From Bradyrhizobiaceae bacterium (GTDB lineage Bacteria > Pseudomonadota > Alphaproteobacteria > Rhizobiales > Xanthobacteraceae), in NCBI GenBank assembly GCA_003963145.1, contig RXJJ01000002.1, positions 186,001 through 250,000 on the forward strand: DNA of 64,000 nucleotides. The letters run 5' to 3'. A model generated the notes under the pieces. That model saw only the letters and a program-made list of their open reading frames with translations, did not search any database and had not been told where the DNA came from. The translations under genes and the position numbers were made by a program. This document shows positions 44,492 to 54,939 of this stretch, piece after piece (positions within the stretch are counted from its first letter, which is position 1; each line of letters begins with the position of its first letter).

Positions 44492-45632
44492 ACCGCGTTA
44501 TCACGAGAATGGGCAATGTCGCGATCGCGATCGGCAAAAACGCAAAGGCCGCGCGCCCGGTGACATCCCACGTAACACCGGCAAGTATCGAGACGACCAT
44601 TGCAATACTATAACCGATGGTGAAGACCCCGGCCGACACGCGGGGGACGTCATCGGGCGCAACCAGCAAAGCCGGAAGCGCCAGCACCAGAGTCAATATC
44701 ACGGCGCAGGCGAATCCGATGGCGCCGGCACCCGCGATCATTCCCCAGGGGTGCGAGATAGCCAGGATACCGCCGATGCCGAGCAAGCCCAGAGCGCCAG
44801 CGGCAAACAGTGGCCATTTCTTGCGTTCCCACCGGCTGGCCATGACCAACAGAATAAACGAGGCTGGTAGTTGCCAGACGTTGAGTGCAGATAGCGCCGG
44901 CGCAATTAATTCCGGCCGGCCTGTCTGCAACAAATATCCGGGCAAAAAGGCATTGGCACAAAAATAGAGCTGGTTGGCTCCGCTCATCATCAGACCAAGC
45001 TTCCAGAGCAGCGGGTCACGCCAATCGGGCATCCAGTGACGATGCCGCGCCGGAGCCGCTCCGCTTCCACCGGGCTGAAAGAAAAATATGATAAACGCGA
45101 TCATCGCGAGTGGCACCGACCAGAATATCAGATCGCCACGCCAGCTTCCGCCCAGCAGCGACACCACGAACGCCGTCAGCGTGACCGGAACGATCTCGCC
45201 GACCAGCAGGCCATTGGTATAGACGGCGGTGGCAAATCCGATGCGATGCGGCATCCATTGCCGCACTGTCGGCGGCATCGCGGGTTGCATGATCGCGATC
45301 CCGACCGCCATGATCACAGTGCTGGCATAAAGTCCAAGCGGACCGATGACAAAGCCGCGCATGGCCGACCCGCCCGATGCGATCAGAAGCCCGGCGACCA
45401 AAGCCTGCACCGCGCCGATTCGTGCGATCAGCAACGAGCCCGGCACCGCGACCAGTGCGAACAGGCAGACCGGGATGGCGTTCAAGATGCCGACTTGCGT
45501 TCCCGACAGGTGCAGATCGAGAATGATGAGCGCCAGAACCGGGGGGACGGCAAGGATGGTGAGCCGCAATCCATTGCCCGCAAGCCACAGCAGGAAGAGC
45601 GGCCGAAACGACGACACCCCTGTTTTGCTCAT
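44463..45632 (-). CDS. MFS transporter of the CynX/NimT type
   Basis: The 389-residue protein has 11-12 hydrophobic helices and the pattern of the CynX/NimT sub-family of the major facilitator superfamily ([20 protein letters not shown], then [20 protein letters not shown], later [20 protein letters not shown]). Members carry cyanate, 2-nitroimidazole or other small anionic or neutral compounds; the substrate here is unknown. Its ATG overlaps the valS stop by four bases (ATGA), so it should be translated from the valS transcript. Confidence 0.85.
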   Translation of the reverse strand: MSKTGVSSFRPLFLLWLAGNGLRLTILAVPPVLALIILDLHLSGTQVGILNAIPVCLFALVAVPGSLLIARIGAVQALVAGLLIASGGSAMRGFVIGPLGLYASTVIMAVGIAIMQPAMPPTVRQWMPHRIGFATAVYTNGLLVGEIVPVTLTAFVVSLLGGSWRGDLIFWSVPLAMIAFIIFFFQPGGSGAAPARHRHWMPDWRDPLLWKLGLMMSGANQLYFCANAFLPGYLLQTGRPELIAPALSALNVWQLPASFILLVMASRWERKKWPLFAAGALGLLGIGGILAISHPWGMIAGAGAIGFACAVILTLVLALPALLVAPDDVPRVSAGVFTIGYSIAMVVSILAGVTWDVTGRAAFAFLPIAIATLPILVITRFTDLSTSRS

Positions 45633-48487
45633 TCGGCACCCTTGAGGCGCTCCAGCGCCTCAAGAATTTTGGCGCGCCTTGCGCTGGCTTCGTCGCGTTT
45701 TTCGCGCTGCTCGTCGATGACCTCTTCCGGCGCGCGCGCGACGAAATCGGCGTTCCCGAGCTTGGCGTCGATGCGTTGGATGTCGGCGTCGGCCCTGGCG
45801 AGCTCCTTGTCGAGCCGCGCACGTTCGGCGCCAAGATCGATCACACCCTTGAGCGGAATGGCCGCGACCTCGCCGCGCACCAGCAATTGCAGCGAGCCCT
45901 GCGGCGCGGTGTCGGCAAACGAAATCTCCGCCACGCGTGCCAGACGCTTGATGACGTCGCTCCAGCGGTTCGCGCGCGCCTGCATCTCGGATGATGCTTT
46001 CACGAGCGTGAGCGGAAACAGCGTTGCGGGCGGAATGTTCATCTCCGAGCGCACCGAGCGGATGGCCGTGATGAGATCAACCAGCCAGCCGATTTCGGCT
46101 TCGGCGGCAGGATCGCTGAACGGCTCGGAAACAGGCGAATACAGTACAGGAATGGCGAGCGGATCGCCCGCCATGGCCGCCTGGATCACGGGATCGATTT
46201 CGGCCTGCGGCTTGATCGGCCATTCGGCAAGCGCGAGCATGCCCGCGCGCTTTTCCGTCACCGCCCACAATTCCTCGGTGATGAAGGGCATGAATGGATG
46301 CAGCAGTTTGAGAATTTCGTCGCGCGCCCATGCGACCGCCGCCTGCGTCTCGCTCTTGGCGGCACCCGCCTCGCCCATCATCACGGGCTTGGCAAGCTCG
46401 AGATACCAGTCGCAATACACGTTCCAGACGAAGCGATAGATGATGTTGGCGGCGTCGTTGAAACGATAGGCCTCGATCGCCTCGGTCACTTCGTGCGTGG
46501 CGCGCGCGGTCTCGTGCGCGATCCAGCGGTTCAGCGTTTCCTTTGCGGACGCCGGATCGAAATTCTCGATGCGCGCGCAACCGTTCATCTCGGCGAAGCG
46601 GGCCGCGTTCCACAGCTTGGTCGCGAAATTGCGATAGCCTTCGACGCGCTGGGTCGACAGCTTGATGTCCCGCCCCTGCGCCGCCATCGCGGCGAGCGTG
46701 AAGCGCAACGCGTCCGCGCCATACTCGTCGATCATGTAGAGCGGATCGATGACGTTGCCCTTGGACTTCGACATCTTCGCGCCCTTCTCGTCGCGGACGA
46801 GGGCGTGCATGTAAACCGTCGGGAACGGAACATCCTTCATGAAGTGGATGCCCATCATCATCATGCGGGCGACCCAGAAGAAGATGATGTCGAACCCGGT
46901 GACGAGAATGTTGGTCGGATAATAGCGCTTCACGTCGGTGTCGCTGTCCGGCCAGCCGAGAGTCGAGAACGGCCAGAGCGCCGACGAGAACCAGGTGTCG
47001 AGCACATCCTCGTCGCGGGTGATGAACCCCTCGCGCTTCGCCGGATCAACGGCCATGTCGTGGCCCTGCTCCGGCGTGATGATCTCCTGCTCGACATAAT
47101 AACCGATGGCGTTGCCGACCGCTTCATCCTCGGTCTCGGCAACGAACACCTTGCCGTCCGGCCCGTACCATGCCGGAATCTGATGGCCCCACCACAGCTG
47201 GCGCGAGATGCACCACGGCTGGATGTTCTCCATCCATTCGAAATAGGTCTTTTCCCAGTTCTTCGGCACGAAGGTGGTGTCGCCGTTGCGCACCGCCGCG
47301 ATTGCGGGCGCGGCCAGCGTCTTGGCATCGACGTACCATTGATCGGTCAGATACGGCTCGATCACCACGCCCGAACGGTCGCCATGCGGCACCATGTGGG
47401 TGTTGGGCTCGATCTTTTCGAGGAAGCCGTATTCCTCCAGACGCTCGACGATCACCTTTCGCGCCTTGAAGCGATCCATGCCCTGCAGTTCATCCGCAAG
47501 GATGAGCGCGCCTTCGGGCAGGCCGCGCAGGAAATCCTCGTTGCCGGACAGGTTCAGCTGGCCCTCCGCATCCAGAACACTGATCTGCGCGAGGTTGTGA
47601 CGCTTGCCGACCTCGAAGTCGTTGAAGTCGTGCGCGGGGGTGATCTTCACCGCACCCGATCCCTTTTCCGGATCGGAATAGTCATCGGCGACAATCGGAA
47701 TCTTGCGCCCGACCAGCGGCAGAACGACATCCATGCCGACCAGATGCGTATAGCGGTCGTCATTCGGATTTACGGCAACCGCGGTGTCGCCGAGCATGGT
47801 TTCGGGGCGCGTGGTCGCGACCACGATATAGCTCGACGGATTTTCGATCTCGAATTTGCGGCCGGCAATCGGATAACGCAGGTGCCAGAGATGGCCCTTC
47901 ACTTCCTTCTGCTGCACCTCGATATCGGAAATCGCCGTCAGCAGCTTCGGATCCCAGTTGACCAGCCGCTTGTCCTTGTAGATCAGCCCTTCGCGGTAAA
48001 GCGTGACGAACACCTTGGCGACGGCGCGCGATAGCCCCTCGTCCATCGTGAACCGTTCGCGCGACCAGTCGCAGGATGCGCCGAGACGTTTCAGCTGATT
48101 GACGATGGTACCGCCGCTTTCGGCTTTCCACGCCCAGACGCGTTCGAGAAATTTTGCGCGGCCCATGTCGCGGCGGCCGGGCTCCTGCCGTTCCATCAGC
48201 TGCCGCTCGACCACCATCTGCGTCGCGATACCGGCATGATCCGTTCCCGGCTGCCACAGCACGTCGCGGCCGCGCATGCGCTCGAACCGGCACAGGATGT
48301 CCTGCAGCGTGTTGTTGAGCGCGTGGCCCATATGCAGCGATCCGGTGACGTTCGGCGGCGGAATGACGATCGTGAAAGGCTCGGCCTCGCGCCGGTCCTC
48401 GCGCCCAGCCTTGAACGCACCTGCCTTTTCCCATGCGAGGTTCATGCGGTCTTCGATGTCAGCGGGCTGATAGTTTTTCTCGATCAT
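45629..48487 (-). CDS. valS: Valyl-tRNA synthetase
   Basis: The 952-residue enzyme has the class I motifs HMGH ([16 protein letters not shown]) and KMSKS ([14 protein letters not shown]), the large CP1 editing domain and the C-terminal coiled-coil arm ([20 protein letters not shown]). It charges tRNA-Val and edits threonyl products. The length is standard. It has the MFS gene attached at its 3' end. No leader attenuator or T-box is visible in the 204 bases upstream (48488-48691). Confidence 0.98.
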   Translation of the reverse strand: MIEKNYQPADIEDRMNLAWEKAGAFKAGREDRREAEPFTIVIPPPNVTGSLHMGHALNNTLQDILCRFERMRGRDVLWQPGTDHAGIATQMVVERQLMERQEPGRRDMGRAKFLERVWAWKAESGGTIVNQLKRLGASCDWSRERFTMDEGLSRAVAKVFVTLYREGLIYKDKRLVNWDPKLLTAISDIEVQQKEVKGHLWHLRYPIAGRKFEIENPSSYIVVATTRPETMLGDTAVAVNPNDDRYTHLVGMDVVLPLVGRKIPIVADDYSDPEKGSGAVKITPAHDFNDFEVGKRHNLAQISVLDAEGQLNLSGNEDFLRGLPEGALILADELQGMDRFKARKVIVERLEEYGFLEKIEPNTHMVPHGDRSGVVIEPYLTDQWYVDAKTLAAPAIAAVRNGDTTFVPKNWEKTYFEWMENIQPWCISRQLWWGHQIPAWYGPDGKVFVAETEDEAVGNAIGYYVEQEIITPEQGHDMAVDPAKREGFITRDEDVLDTWFSSALWPFSTLGWPDSDTDVKRYYPTNILVTGFDIIFFWVARMMMMGIHFMKDVPFPTVYMHALVRDEKGAKMSKSKGNVIDPLYMIDEYGADALRFTLAAMAAQGRDIKLSTQRVEGYRNFATKLWNAARFAEMNGCARIENFDPASAKETLNRWIAHETARATHEVTEAIEAYRFNDAANIIYRFVWNVYCDWYLELAKPVMMGEAGAAKSETQAAVAWARDEILKLLHPFMPFITEELWAVTEKRAGMLALAEWPIKPQAEIDPVIQAAMAGDPLAIPVLYSPVSEPFSDPAAEAEIGWLVDLITAIRSVRSEMNIPPATLFPLTLVKASSEMQARANRWSDVIKRLARVAEISFADTAPQGSLQLLVRGEVAAIPLKGVIDLGAERARLDKELARADADIQRIDAKLGNADFVARAPEEVIDEQREKRDEASARRAKILEALERLKGAE

Positions 48488-48691
48488 GACGGCAGTGCAC
48501 AGATTGACGGAGGAGCGAAAGCCATCGGTTTCAGAGACGAATTGCCGATGACATTATTGCCCAATGAATTGGCGGTTTGCCCGCTTTAAAAGCCTGTCCG
48601 AGGGCGTCAAGTCAACACTTCTCAAACTGGTTGAGAGCGGATCCGCCTTGCGAATTCGGGAGATGAGCGAATTTAAGGGAAATGGCGAGGA

Positions 48692-49525
48692 TCAGCGGCC
48701 GCGCGCGACGCGCTCGATCTCGGCCTTCACGATGCGCTCGACCAAACCGGGAAGATTGTCATCGAGCCACGATTTCAGCATTGGCCGCAGCATCTCCCGC
48801 ACCAGATCCTCAAGCGTGCGGGCATTGTTGCTCAACACCGTGTTCGCGAGTGCGTTGAAGGCCGATTCCACGGCAGCCGATGTTGCGTTTGATAGCATGG
48901 CCTGCCCCGCGGAGACCGGAGCCGGCCGGTCATGGGAAGGCGATGCATGATGTGGTTGAGCATAAGACGGCTGGGCGAAGCTCGGTGCCGGCATCGGCGC
49001 GCGGTTTGGCGCCGCCGGCGTGACGCTTTCGGAAAACTCCAGATCGTCGGCAGCCTCGACCTTGCGGAAACCGCCAGCAGAGTCCGGCATGGCCATCTGT
49101 TCCGTCAGCTCGAAAACCTCGCTATCGGCCCCGTCCGAGCCTGCGCCGTTCGCATCGAACTCGGCCAGCATGGCGTCGATCTCGTCCTGGCTGTTTTTCG
49201 CGGCGGGCGCTGGCTGCGCGAATGTCGGTGCTGGCATCGGCTGGGCGGGTGCGGGCTGCGGGGCCGGCCTCGGGGCGAATTTCGATGGCGGGATGCCCGC
49301 CATCACAGGCTTCGAGGCGGGCGAAGATGCATGTGACGGCGCGCGCGGCGGCTCGGCGCGTGGTGCGTCCGGTCTTGCAAAGTCCTGCTTTGGCGGTGCA
49401 GCAGGTTCGGGCCGAGCTGCGGGCGCAGCCGCGGCGGGCTTCGTCTCGTCATCGGAGATGATGCGCCGGATCGACGCCAGAATCTCCTCCATCGAGGGCT
49501 CCTGCGTCTTGGCGGGTTGATTCAT
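48692..49525 (-). CDS. popZ: Polar organizing protein PopZ (DUF2497)
   Basis: The 277-residue protein has the PopZ layout: an N-terminal interaction helix (MEEILASIRRIISDDE), a long proline-, alanine- and acid-rich disordered middle with several repeats of the APSFAQP/APTFAQP type, and a C-terminal helical multimerisation domain (LEDLVREMLRPMLKSWLDDN and NLPGLVERIVKAEIERV). PopZ forms polar microdomains that anchor the chromosome origin through ParB. I use the ATG at 49525 (MNQPAKTQEPS). A GTG four codons upstream has a better-spaced AAGGAAG and may be the true start. Stand-alone gene. Confidence 0.9.
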   Translation of the reverse strand: MNQPAKTQEPSMEEILASIRRIISDDETKPAAAAPAARPEPAAPPKQDFARPDAPRAEPPRAPSHASSPASKPVMAGIPPSKFAPRPAPQPAPAQPMPAPTFAQPAPAAKNSQDEIDAMLAEFDANGAGSDGADSEVFELTEQMAMPDSAGGFRKVEAADDLEFSESVTPAAPNRAPMPAPSFAQPSYAQPHHASPSHDRPAPVSAGQAMLSNATSAAVESAFNALANTVLSNNARTLEDLVREMLRPMLKSWLDDNLPGLVERIVKAEIERVARGR

Positions 49526-49682
49526 CTCCGACTCCACATGACCGGCTTCCTTTTCGGAAACCGAATACCTGCGTCACGAATCGCTTCGCGACCTTATCAA
49601 AAGGTATGGCACGGGAAGAATTGATTGCAAGCAATCGCCAGTTCGCGTGGCGGTTCACCACAGGAGAGTCTGTGGCGCGTCG

Positions 49683-51083
49683 CTAGCGTCCGTCCGGTGT
49701 GCGTACGCCGATCCAGTTGTCGCGGACCTGATGATAATGCACGCTCGGGTCGTAGATCGTTGTCTGCAGCCGCAGCGTGGTCGGCGACAGGCGGCCGATC
49801 GCACTCAGCACGCTGTAGGAGGCCACGACGCGATCATGCTGCGCAGTCACCAGCGCGACACGCGCGTTGACCAGCGCCTGCTGCGCGTTCAACACGTCGA
49901 GCGTCGTGCGCTGTCCGACGCGCGCTTCCTCGCGCACGCCGTTAAGCGCGATTTCGGATGCCGTGACCTGCGACTGCGCGGAGCTCACCTGCGCCCTGCC
50001 CGCAACCAGCTGCCCCCACGCCTGCGCAACGGTGGCGCGGGTCTGATCGCGGACCTGATCGAGGTTGAGGCGCTGCTGACCCAGAGTTTCCTTCGACTGG
50101 CGGATCAGCGCGTATTCGGCGCCGCCCTGATAGATCGGTATGCTAAGGTTCGCCGTCGCCGAAGCGCCGAACAAGCGGGGCGCTTGCAATGTGGTGTCAT
50201 AGGCCTGCTGAACAGCGCCTTGCAGCGTCACGGTCGGAAACAGGGCGCCTTCGGCGATCTTGACCTGAAGGAAGCTGACGTCGATGCCATACATCGCGGC
50301 GGTGACGTTGGGGTTCTCGATCTGCCCCATCTCGACTGCGGCTGCCAGCGTCGACGGCAGGAAACGATCGACCGGCGAACCTGGCGCAAGCGCCTGCGGT
50401 TCGTTACCGATGATGCGGCGGAAATTCGCCCGCGTGGTGGTCAGATTGGATTCGGCGGTCAACTGCTGGGTGCGTCCCGCGGCAAGCTGGGCCTCGGACT
50501 GAGCGACGTCCGTGCGCGTCACCTCACCGACATTGAAGCGGTCTCGGGTCTGCCGGAGGGTTTGCTCAAGCACGCGGGTGTTGTTGCGCTGGACCTCGAC
50601 GATCGCGGCGTCACGCAGGTAGTCCATGTAGATGGTCGCGGCAGCGAGCAGAACGCTCTGCTCCAGAACGCGAAGACCTTCGCGCGCTGATGAGACCTGG
50701 CCCTCTGCCGCACGGGTGCGGTTACCTGTCTGGCCGCCATTGTAGAGCGTCTGCGTAATCGTCGCGCCGACGCTGCGCGGCGCGTTGGTGCCCTCGACCT
50801 TCACGGTCGGCGCACCTGGCCCGGAGCGGCTGGTGCCATCGAGATACTGGGCGCCCGCGCTCGCGGTGACCGCCACCTGGGGACGATAGCCCGACAGCGC
50901 CTGCGGCACGCTTTCGTCGGTGGAGCGGACCGCGGCGCGCTGTGCGTTGAGTTGCGGATTGTTCTGATAGGCGCGGATCAGGGCCGCTTCGATGGTGTCC
51001 GCCAGAACAGGTGTCGCCGATTGCAACACCAAAAGAGCCGCCATAGCAGCTCCGGCAAACCGCCCCCTACTCAAGCCAACCAT
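49683..51083 (-). CDS. TolC-family outer membrane channel protein
   Basis: The ATG at 51083 gives 466 residues with a signal peptide (MVGLSRGRFAGAAMAALLVL, cut after VLA). The open frame starts at a TTG 19 codons earlier. Two OEP repeats are recognisable, with long heptad-rich helices (VRSTDESVPQALSGYRPQV, and in the second half TVAQAWGQLVAGRAQVSSAQ) and the conserved GQRTTLDVLNAQQALVNARV. It forms the outer-membrane exit duct for type I secretion or RND/MFS efflux. An RND pair lies some 10 kb away but is not adjacent. The C-terminal part has SYSVLSAIGRL as in TolC/RsaF. Confidence 0.93.
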   Translation of the reverse strand: MVGLSRGRFAGAAMAALLVLQSATPVLADTIEAALIRAYQNNPQLNAQRAAVRSTDESVPQALSGYRPQVAVTASAGAQYLDGTSRSGPGAPTVKVEGTNAPRSVGATITQTLYNGGQTGNRTRAAEGQVSSAREGLRVLEQSVLLAAATIYMDYLRDAAIVEVQRNNTRVLEQTLRQTRDRFNVGEVTRTDVAQSEAQLAAGRTQQLTAESNLTTTRANFRRIIGNEPQALAPGSPVDRFLPSTLAAAVEMGQIENPNVTAAMYGIDVSFLQVKIAEGALFPTVTLQGAVQQAYDTTLQAPRLFGASATANLSIPIYQGGAEYALIRQSKETLGQQRLNLDQVRDQTRATVAQAWGQLVAGRAQVSSAQSQVTASEIALNGVREEARVGQRTTLDVLNAQQALVNARVALVTAQHDRVVASYSVLSAIGRLSPTTLRLQTTIYDPSVHYHQVRDNWIGVRTPDGR

Positions 51084-51302
51084 CCGAACCAATCCAGAAA
51101 TTGTCCTACACCCCTGTAAGGACGCAAGAAAACCGGCCAATCGACTCGAAGCCGACTCCGGTCACCCGTTCAACATAGGCCCCGGCCCACACTCACGTAA
51201 CCCCTCGCTGGACGCTCACCATGAAACTCCCCCAAGTGGGGCTTCCGGGCCACACTTCTGTACCGATGACCGGCTGGGCGCCAGTTCAAGGGGGCAAGCA
51301 CT

Positions 51303-51896
51303 TCAAAACGCGAAAGCGGGCAGCCGCTCCAGCCCCGGCAGAACCGGCGCGCTGGCGTCGAACAACGGACGGCTGCCGAAATCCGCCGGCGAGCGTGTCA
51401 CCAGCGTTGCGCGCGGCGGCTGGGTGATCGCGAAGACGCCAACCAGACGTCCGTCCATCTTGAGCTGGTTGTAAAGGGTTTGCGGTACGATCTCGGTGGC
51501 GCCGTCCAGAACGATCACATCGTACGGCCCCTTGTCGGCGCGCCCCTCGGCTGGCTTTTCCGGATCGCACTCCACCACCGCTCCCGCGAATTTGGCGATG
51601 ACAGCGGCGGCGTATCCGGGCGCGCACCCTGCCACCAGCACGCGATCGGCAGCGGTGATTTCAGCGGCCTGCAGCATGCGGGCGAGAACAGCTGGCTTGA
51701 TGAGATAGGCCTTGGGCTTTCCGGGCGCGGCGACGTCGATGTCGATATCGAGATAGGCCAGCGCCTGCCGGTCCCTGGGCACGAAGGCTTCGCGCGGCAC
51801 CGTCATCATGGCTTCGATAATCCGCAAATCCGTCACATCGCTGGGACGGACCTGTCCATCGACCATTTTTTGCCGGGCGGCCAACATGTCTGACAT
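51303..51896 (-). CDS. Protein-L-isoaspartate O-methyltransferase-like protein
   Basis: The 197-residue protein starts MSDMLAARQKMVDGQVRPSD and follows the PIMT fold: VTDLRIIEAMMTVPREAFVP, YLIKPAVLARMLQAAEI, then the SAM site VLVAGCAPGYAAAVIA. In true PIMT the SAM loop reads closer to EIGTGSGYQAA, and the acidic residue in motif I is absent here. The protein is also shorter than the roughly 215-residue enzyme. It may have reduced or altered activity. It lies upstream of the TolC gene on the same strand (219 bases to that gene's ATG), an arrangement I know from other alphaproteobacteria. Confidence 0.82.
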   Translation of the reverse strand: MSDMLAARQKMVDGQVRPSDVTDLRIIEAMMTVPREAFVPRDRQALAYLDIDIDVAAPGKPKAYLIKPAVLARMLQAAEITAADRVLVAGCAPGYAAAVIAKFAGAVVECDPEKPAEGRADKGPYDVIVLDGATEIVPQTLYNQLKMDGRLVGVFAITQPPRATLVTRSPADFGSRPLFDASAPVLPGLERLPAFAF

Positions 51897-52085
51897 GAAT
51901 GTTCCTCGAACCAATCGTCAAGCGGGCGTCATCGCGTTGCAGACGCGGCACCATCTTTGATGCAACGCCTGCAAAAACGCAACATGGCCGATCGATGTGG
52001 CTGTTGCGCTTTCCGGACCATGGCGCGGACTGGAAACCCGTTCCGCATCATGCGACTATCGTGATCCGATCCCGGGTTCGCTGTG

Positions 52086-52826
52086 ATGACAAAAGAAAAG
52101 CCGGCACCAAAATTCAAGGCACTTCTGGCGCTGGCGATGATGACAGCCACGGCGGCGGCGAGCACGCCCGCCTGCGCCCAGAGCCAGACGCAAGACCAGG
52201 CGAAAGACCAGGCGCAAGACCAGGCGAAAGACAAGCCGCCGGTTCTGACACCCGGCGACAAGATCCTCGCGAAATCCCAAGGTCTGGAGCCGCCGGGCGA
52301 GAAGAAAAAGCCGGGCGTCGTCGTCGCCCGCGCAAACGCGATTCTCGACAAGCTCAATGCCCTCACGGAAAAGCGCGGCAAGAAACTGCCGGGCCTCGCG
52401 GAGTATTACGACACCAAGGACAGCCTCAGCCAGATCGACGAGAACGCCCCCGAGGCGCCGCTTGCCCGCAAGCTGCTCGCGGCGATGGAAAAGAACGAGC
52501 GCAATTATCTGAAAAAGGTCAGCGGCGGCGACATCAACGCCGACCTTGCCGCGCGGGCCGACGATATCGGGGCGCGGCAGAAATTCGCCGCCGATACATC
52601 AAAGCAGATGTTGCGGCGCGGACTGTCCATGACCATCACCACATCGGGCGAAAAGGACACCGTCCTGACCTACAAATATTTCAGGATGGACCGCACCACG
52701 GTCCTCAATTTTGCCGAATCCGGAAAAGTCTTCAACAAGGCGCGCGATCTCGGCTTTCGCAGCGTCGTGTTCACCGATGGCCGGCTGAACTGGACCTACG
52801 ACGTCGCCGCGAACACCTTCAAATAG
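52086..52826 (+). CDS. Secreted hypothetical protein with DQAKDQ repeats
   Basis: The 246-residue protein (start ATG 52086; the preceding GTG is also open) has a signal peptide of about 30 residues (LLALAMMTATAAASTPACAQ). A short repetitive segment DQAKDQAQDQAKDK follows, where a nine- to twelve-base DNA unit is repeated. The rest looks soluble and partly helical with a beta-rich end (MTITTSGEKDTVLTYKYFRM, then SVVFTDGRLNWTYDV). No family is recognised. It is divergent from the PIMT-like gene with 189 bases between. Confidence 0.75.
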   Translation: MTKEKPAPKFKALLALAMMTATAAASTPACAQSQTQDQAKDQAQDQAKDKPPVLTPGDKILAKSQGLEPPGEKKKPGVVVARANAILDKLNALTEKRGKKLPGLAEYYDTKDSLSQIDENAPEAPLARKLLAAMEKNERNYLKKVSGGDINADLAARADDIGARQKFAADTSKQMLRRGLSMTITTSGEKDTVLTYKYFRMDRTTVLNFAESGKVFNKARDLGFRSVVFTDGRLNWTYDVAANTFK

Positions 52827-52904
52827 CACCCAATCAATAGACAGGGCGACACGAAGGCGTTAGCCGGTCATCGGCGGACGCATCACGCAACAGGGAGATT
52901 GAGA

Positions 52905-53147
52905 ATGAACGAGGCATGGATCAGGGACGACAAGGGCAAGATCGTGGTCTTCCCGCTGATGGGCTATGAGACCATGGTGGTGGAGAACCGCGCGCTGGCG
53001 CTGCGGCTGCCCTTCATGGTTCAGGGCGATAAACCGGACATGCCGAGCGGCAACATCCAGCTCATCATCAGCAACGCCAAGGACGCCCGCGAATTCGCGC
53101 GCGACATTCTGGCGGCGGCGGAGCGGATCGAAAACGCGAAGGCCTGA
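52905..53147 (+). CDS. Conserved hypothetical protein, 80 aa
   Basis: The ATG at 52905 has a CAGGGAGA ribosome binding site. The 80-residue product (MNEAWIRDDKGKIVVFPLMG at the N terminus) is a small soluble alpha/beta protein with VENRALALRLPFMV and a C-terminal helix DAREFARDILAAAERIENAK. It has no membrane or secretion signals. It lies 78 bases after the secreted hypothetical gene on the same strand. Family not recognised; conserved in Bradyrhizobium relatives as far as I recall. Confidence 0.6.
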   Translation: MNEAWIRDDKGKIVVFPLMGYETMVVENRALALRLPFMVQGDKPDMPSGNIQLIISNAKDAREFARDILAAAERIENAKA

Positions 53148-53153
53148 TTTCGC

Positions 53154-53510
53154 TCAGAACGGGCCGTGCGAGGCGATCCCGGTCATGACGGCCTCAAGCT
53201 GCCTGATGCGGGTCCGGTAGGCGTTCTTCAGGCAGGCGACGTCGGCGCGGCAGGCTTCGCGCTGGGTTAAAAAGGCTCGCTGCTCGTCCTGGATATTGCC
53301 GCGCTGGCCCATGGCGACGAGCGATGTGGTGATCTCGAACAAAGTCGCCACCCTCGCCTCGAACTGCCCAAGCTCGTAGTCCGAGCAGATCGCTTTTTCG
53401 GATGGAGACGATGCCTTGCCGCAGTCGAGCGGCGCATAGCCGGCAGCATTGGCCGGGGATATTGCTGCGCCAAGCGCCGCCATGATGATGATCGGAAACA
53501 ACCGCGCCAT
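53154..53510 (-). CDS. LprI/DUF1311-like secreted protein, 118 aa
   Basis: The start at 53510 (MARLFPIIIMAALGAAISPA) gives a signal peptide cut after ANA (about residue 22); the frame is open 15 codons earlier. The mature part has four cysteines in the pattern CGKASSPSEKAICSDYELGQ...REACRADVACLKNAY. This is the layout of the LprI-like lysozyme inhibitor / DUF1311 group. In Mycobacterium LprI inhibits host lysozyme; most other members have no tested role. The gene ends seven bases from the end of the convergent 80-residue gene. Confidence 0.75.
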   Translation of the reverse strand: MARLFPIIIMAALGAAISPANAAGYAPLDCGKASSPSEKAICSDYELGQFEARVATLFEITTSLVAMGQRGNIQDEQRAFLTQREACRADVACLKNAYRTRIRQLEAVMTGIASHGPF

Positions 53511-53685
53511 GAACCGCCTGCCTTTTGGGTGCCTTGCACTAAGTTTAGCCCGCACCCTCGATCGATAAAACAGATAGGGATTGTCCCTTAGACTGATTTG
53601 ATCGCCAAACTCGAAATTGGATTTGCCTGCCTTCAGGTTCGCCGATAGCCTATCGTTATTTTTACAATGGGTTTTGGGGGTTCAA

Positions 53686-54333
53686 ATGAGTGATTCAGCT
53701 ACAATTACAACAGTCGTGACATCTCTGAAGACTCTTCGGGACAACTACAAAGAGCAGCTGAAGGACATTCCGCAATACGCGGCCTATCTCGAATTGGGGA
53801 AGCTGACGGCAAAGGCCAGTGACGCCTTGGGAATTCCAGCCGGCACCGACGGCCCTTCACCCGCCCATGATGTTCTTTTCGCTCTGGCGCAGGCGCAATC
53901 CAAATTCGCCGATCATCTTGCGACCGTGCCGGAATATGGTGCGCTGCTGGCCATCGACAAACTGATCGACGATCTGAATGTGATCTTGCGGCCGGCCGAG
54001 GTCGCTTCCGAACCCGAATCCGTTTCAGAGCCGGCTGTCGAGACGGCGGAAACGGTCGAAGTTGCTTCGGCCGAAGTTCCCGGCACGAACGTGAGCTATG
54101 CCAGCCCGGTCGATGAAGCTCTGTCGGAGGTCGGGTCCTTGTCAGGTCTGCCGACCGGTGAAATCGAGCCAGACGCGGTAGCCGAAACAGCAGCCGTCCC
54201 TGCCGAGGAACCGGCATATGGCGGATTTGCCCATACGCCGCAACCTGCCGCCGAGACATCCGCGGTTCCGACGACCATTGTCGCGTACGACACACCAGCC
54301 GCGGAGACCACAGGGGCCGAACGCGCCGCCTGA
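53686..54333 (+). CDS. Hypothetical protein with acidic low-complexity C terminus
   Basis: The ATG at 53686 follows TTTTGGGGGTTCAA, whose G-rich run can act as ribosome binding site. The 215-residue protein starts MSDSATITTVVTSLKTLRDN, has a helical N-terminal half (about 1-105) and then a long stretch rich in A, E, V, P and T (ESVSEPAVETAETVEVASAE and similar), probably disordered. No signal peptide. A strong terminator lies 27 bases after the stop. The split in composition resembles scaffold or adaptor proteins, but function is unknown. Confidence 0.7.
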   Translation: MSDSATITTVVTSLKTLRDNYKEQLKDIPQYAAYLELGKLTAKASDALGIPAGTDGPSPAHDVLFALAQAQSKFADHLATVPEYGALLAIDKLIDDLNVILRPAEVASEPESVSEPAVETAETVEVASAEVPGTNVSYASPVDEALSEVGSLSGLPTGEIEPDAVAETAAVPAEEPAYGGFAHTPQPAAETSAVPTTIVAYDTPAAETTGAERAA

Positions 54334-54359
54334 TCGTTGTCCTTGCTTTCGAATTTTTG

Positions 54360-54392
54360 CGCCGCACTTCTTCGGGAGTGCGGCGTTTTTAT
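54360..54392 (+). terminator. Rho-independent terminator
   Basis: CGCCGCACT (54360-54368) pairs perfectly with AGTGCGGCG (54377-54385) around TCTTCGGG, followed by TTTTTATT. It ends the transcript of the acidic hypothetical gene. Confidence 0.9.
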
Positions 54393-54486
54393 TGCGAGTG
54401 CCAAGAGGCAGGCCATGGAGCACGCCTCTTAACAATCGATTTACCAAGCCGGTCCTACCCTGGTGCGATACTGGGGATTCGTCATC

Positions 54487-54696
54487 ATGCTCGATGAAAC
54501 CATCAAAAATGTTCAGGACCTGGAAAGGCTCGTTGCCGGCAAAACCACGGACCAATTGAACGCACGTATTGCAATCCGGGGATGCCTGAAGGAGCTGCGC
54601 GCCATCGCAGCCCGGGCCGACGATCGGCCGCACTGCAGCGCCGGGACGGTTTTGCCCTTCATCTTCCGTGCGCCGTCATTGAGCCCCGCTCCGTAG
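54487..54696 (+). CDS. Possible small protein, 69 aa
   Basis: A frame from the ATG at 54487 (MLDETIKNVQDLERLVAGKT) encodes 69 residues with a soluble helical first half (LNARIAIRGCLKELRAIAAR) and a less regular end. Codon usage in the first half fits the local genes. There is no clear ribosome binding site beyond GGGGAT some 12 bases upstream. It is followed by the two tRNA genes on the other strand. Could be a real small gene or chance. Confidence 0.35.
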   Translation: MLDETIKNVQDLERLVAGKTTDQLNARIAIRGCLKELRAIAARADDRPHCSAGTVLPFIFRAPSLSPAP

Positions 54697-54753
54697 CACG
54701 GGCGGGAACCCGCCGGCGTCGAGCGGCAGCCACAAAGTCTGATTTTTGGAGAT

Positions 54754-54828
54754 TGGCTCCCCGGGCTGGATTCGAACCAGCGACCATTCGATTAACAGTC
54801 GAATGCTCTACCGCTGAGCTACCGAGGA
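54754..54828 (-). tRNA. tRNA-Asn (anticodon GTT)
   Basis: On the minus strand it starts TCCTCGGTAGCTCAGCGG and ends CCGGGGA-G-CCA. The anticodon loop CTGTTAA gives GTT. T-loop GTTCGAATC is present and the acceptor stem pairs fully, with one G-T. 75 bases including encoded CCA. Confidence 0.95.
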
Positions 54829-54939
54829 ATAACTGCCGAAGCAGTGGGGGCGCATATAACAAAGGCCCCGAGTCTTGCAAAGGGCTAAATCCTGGACGCC
54901 GGGATTTAAGCCGGACCTTCAAGAATACACACTAAGTCT

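Noticed and set aside
46298..48034. A 578-codon open frame on the plus strand opposite valS
   Set aside because: No recognisable domain, shadow composition; valS is unmistakable on the minus strand.
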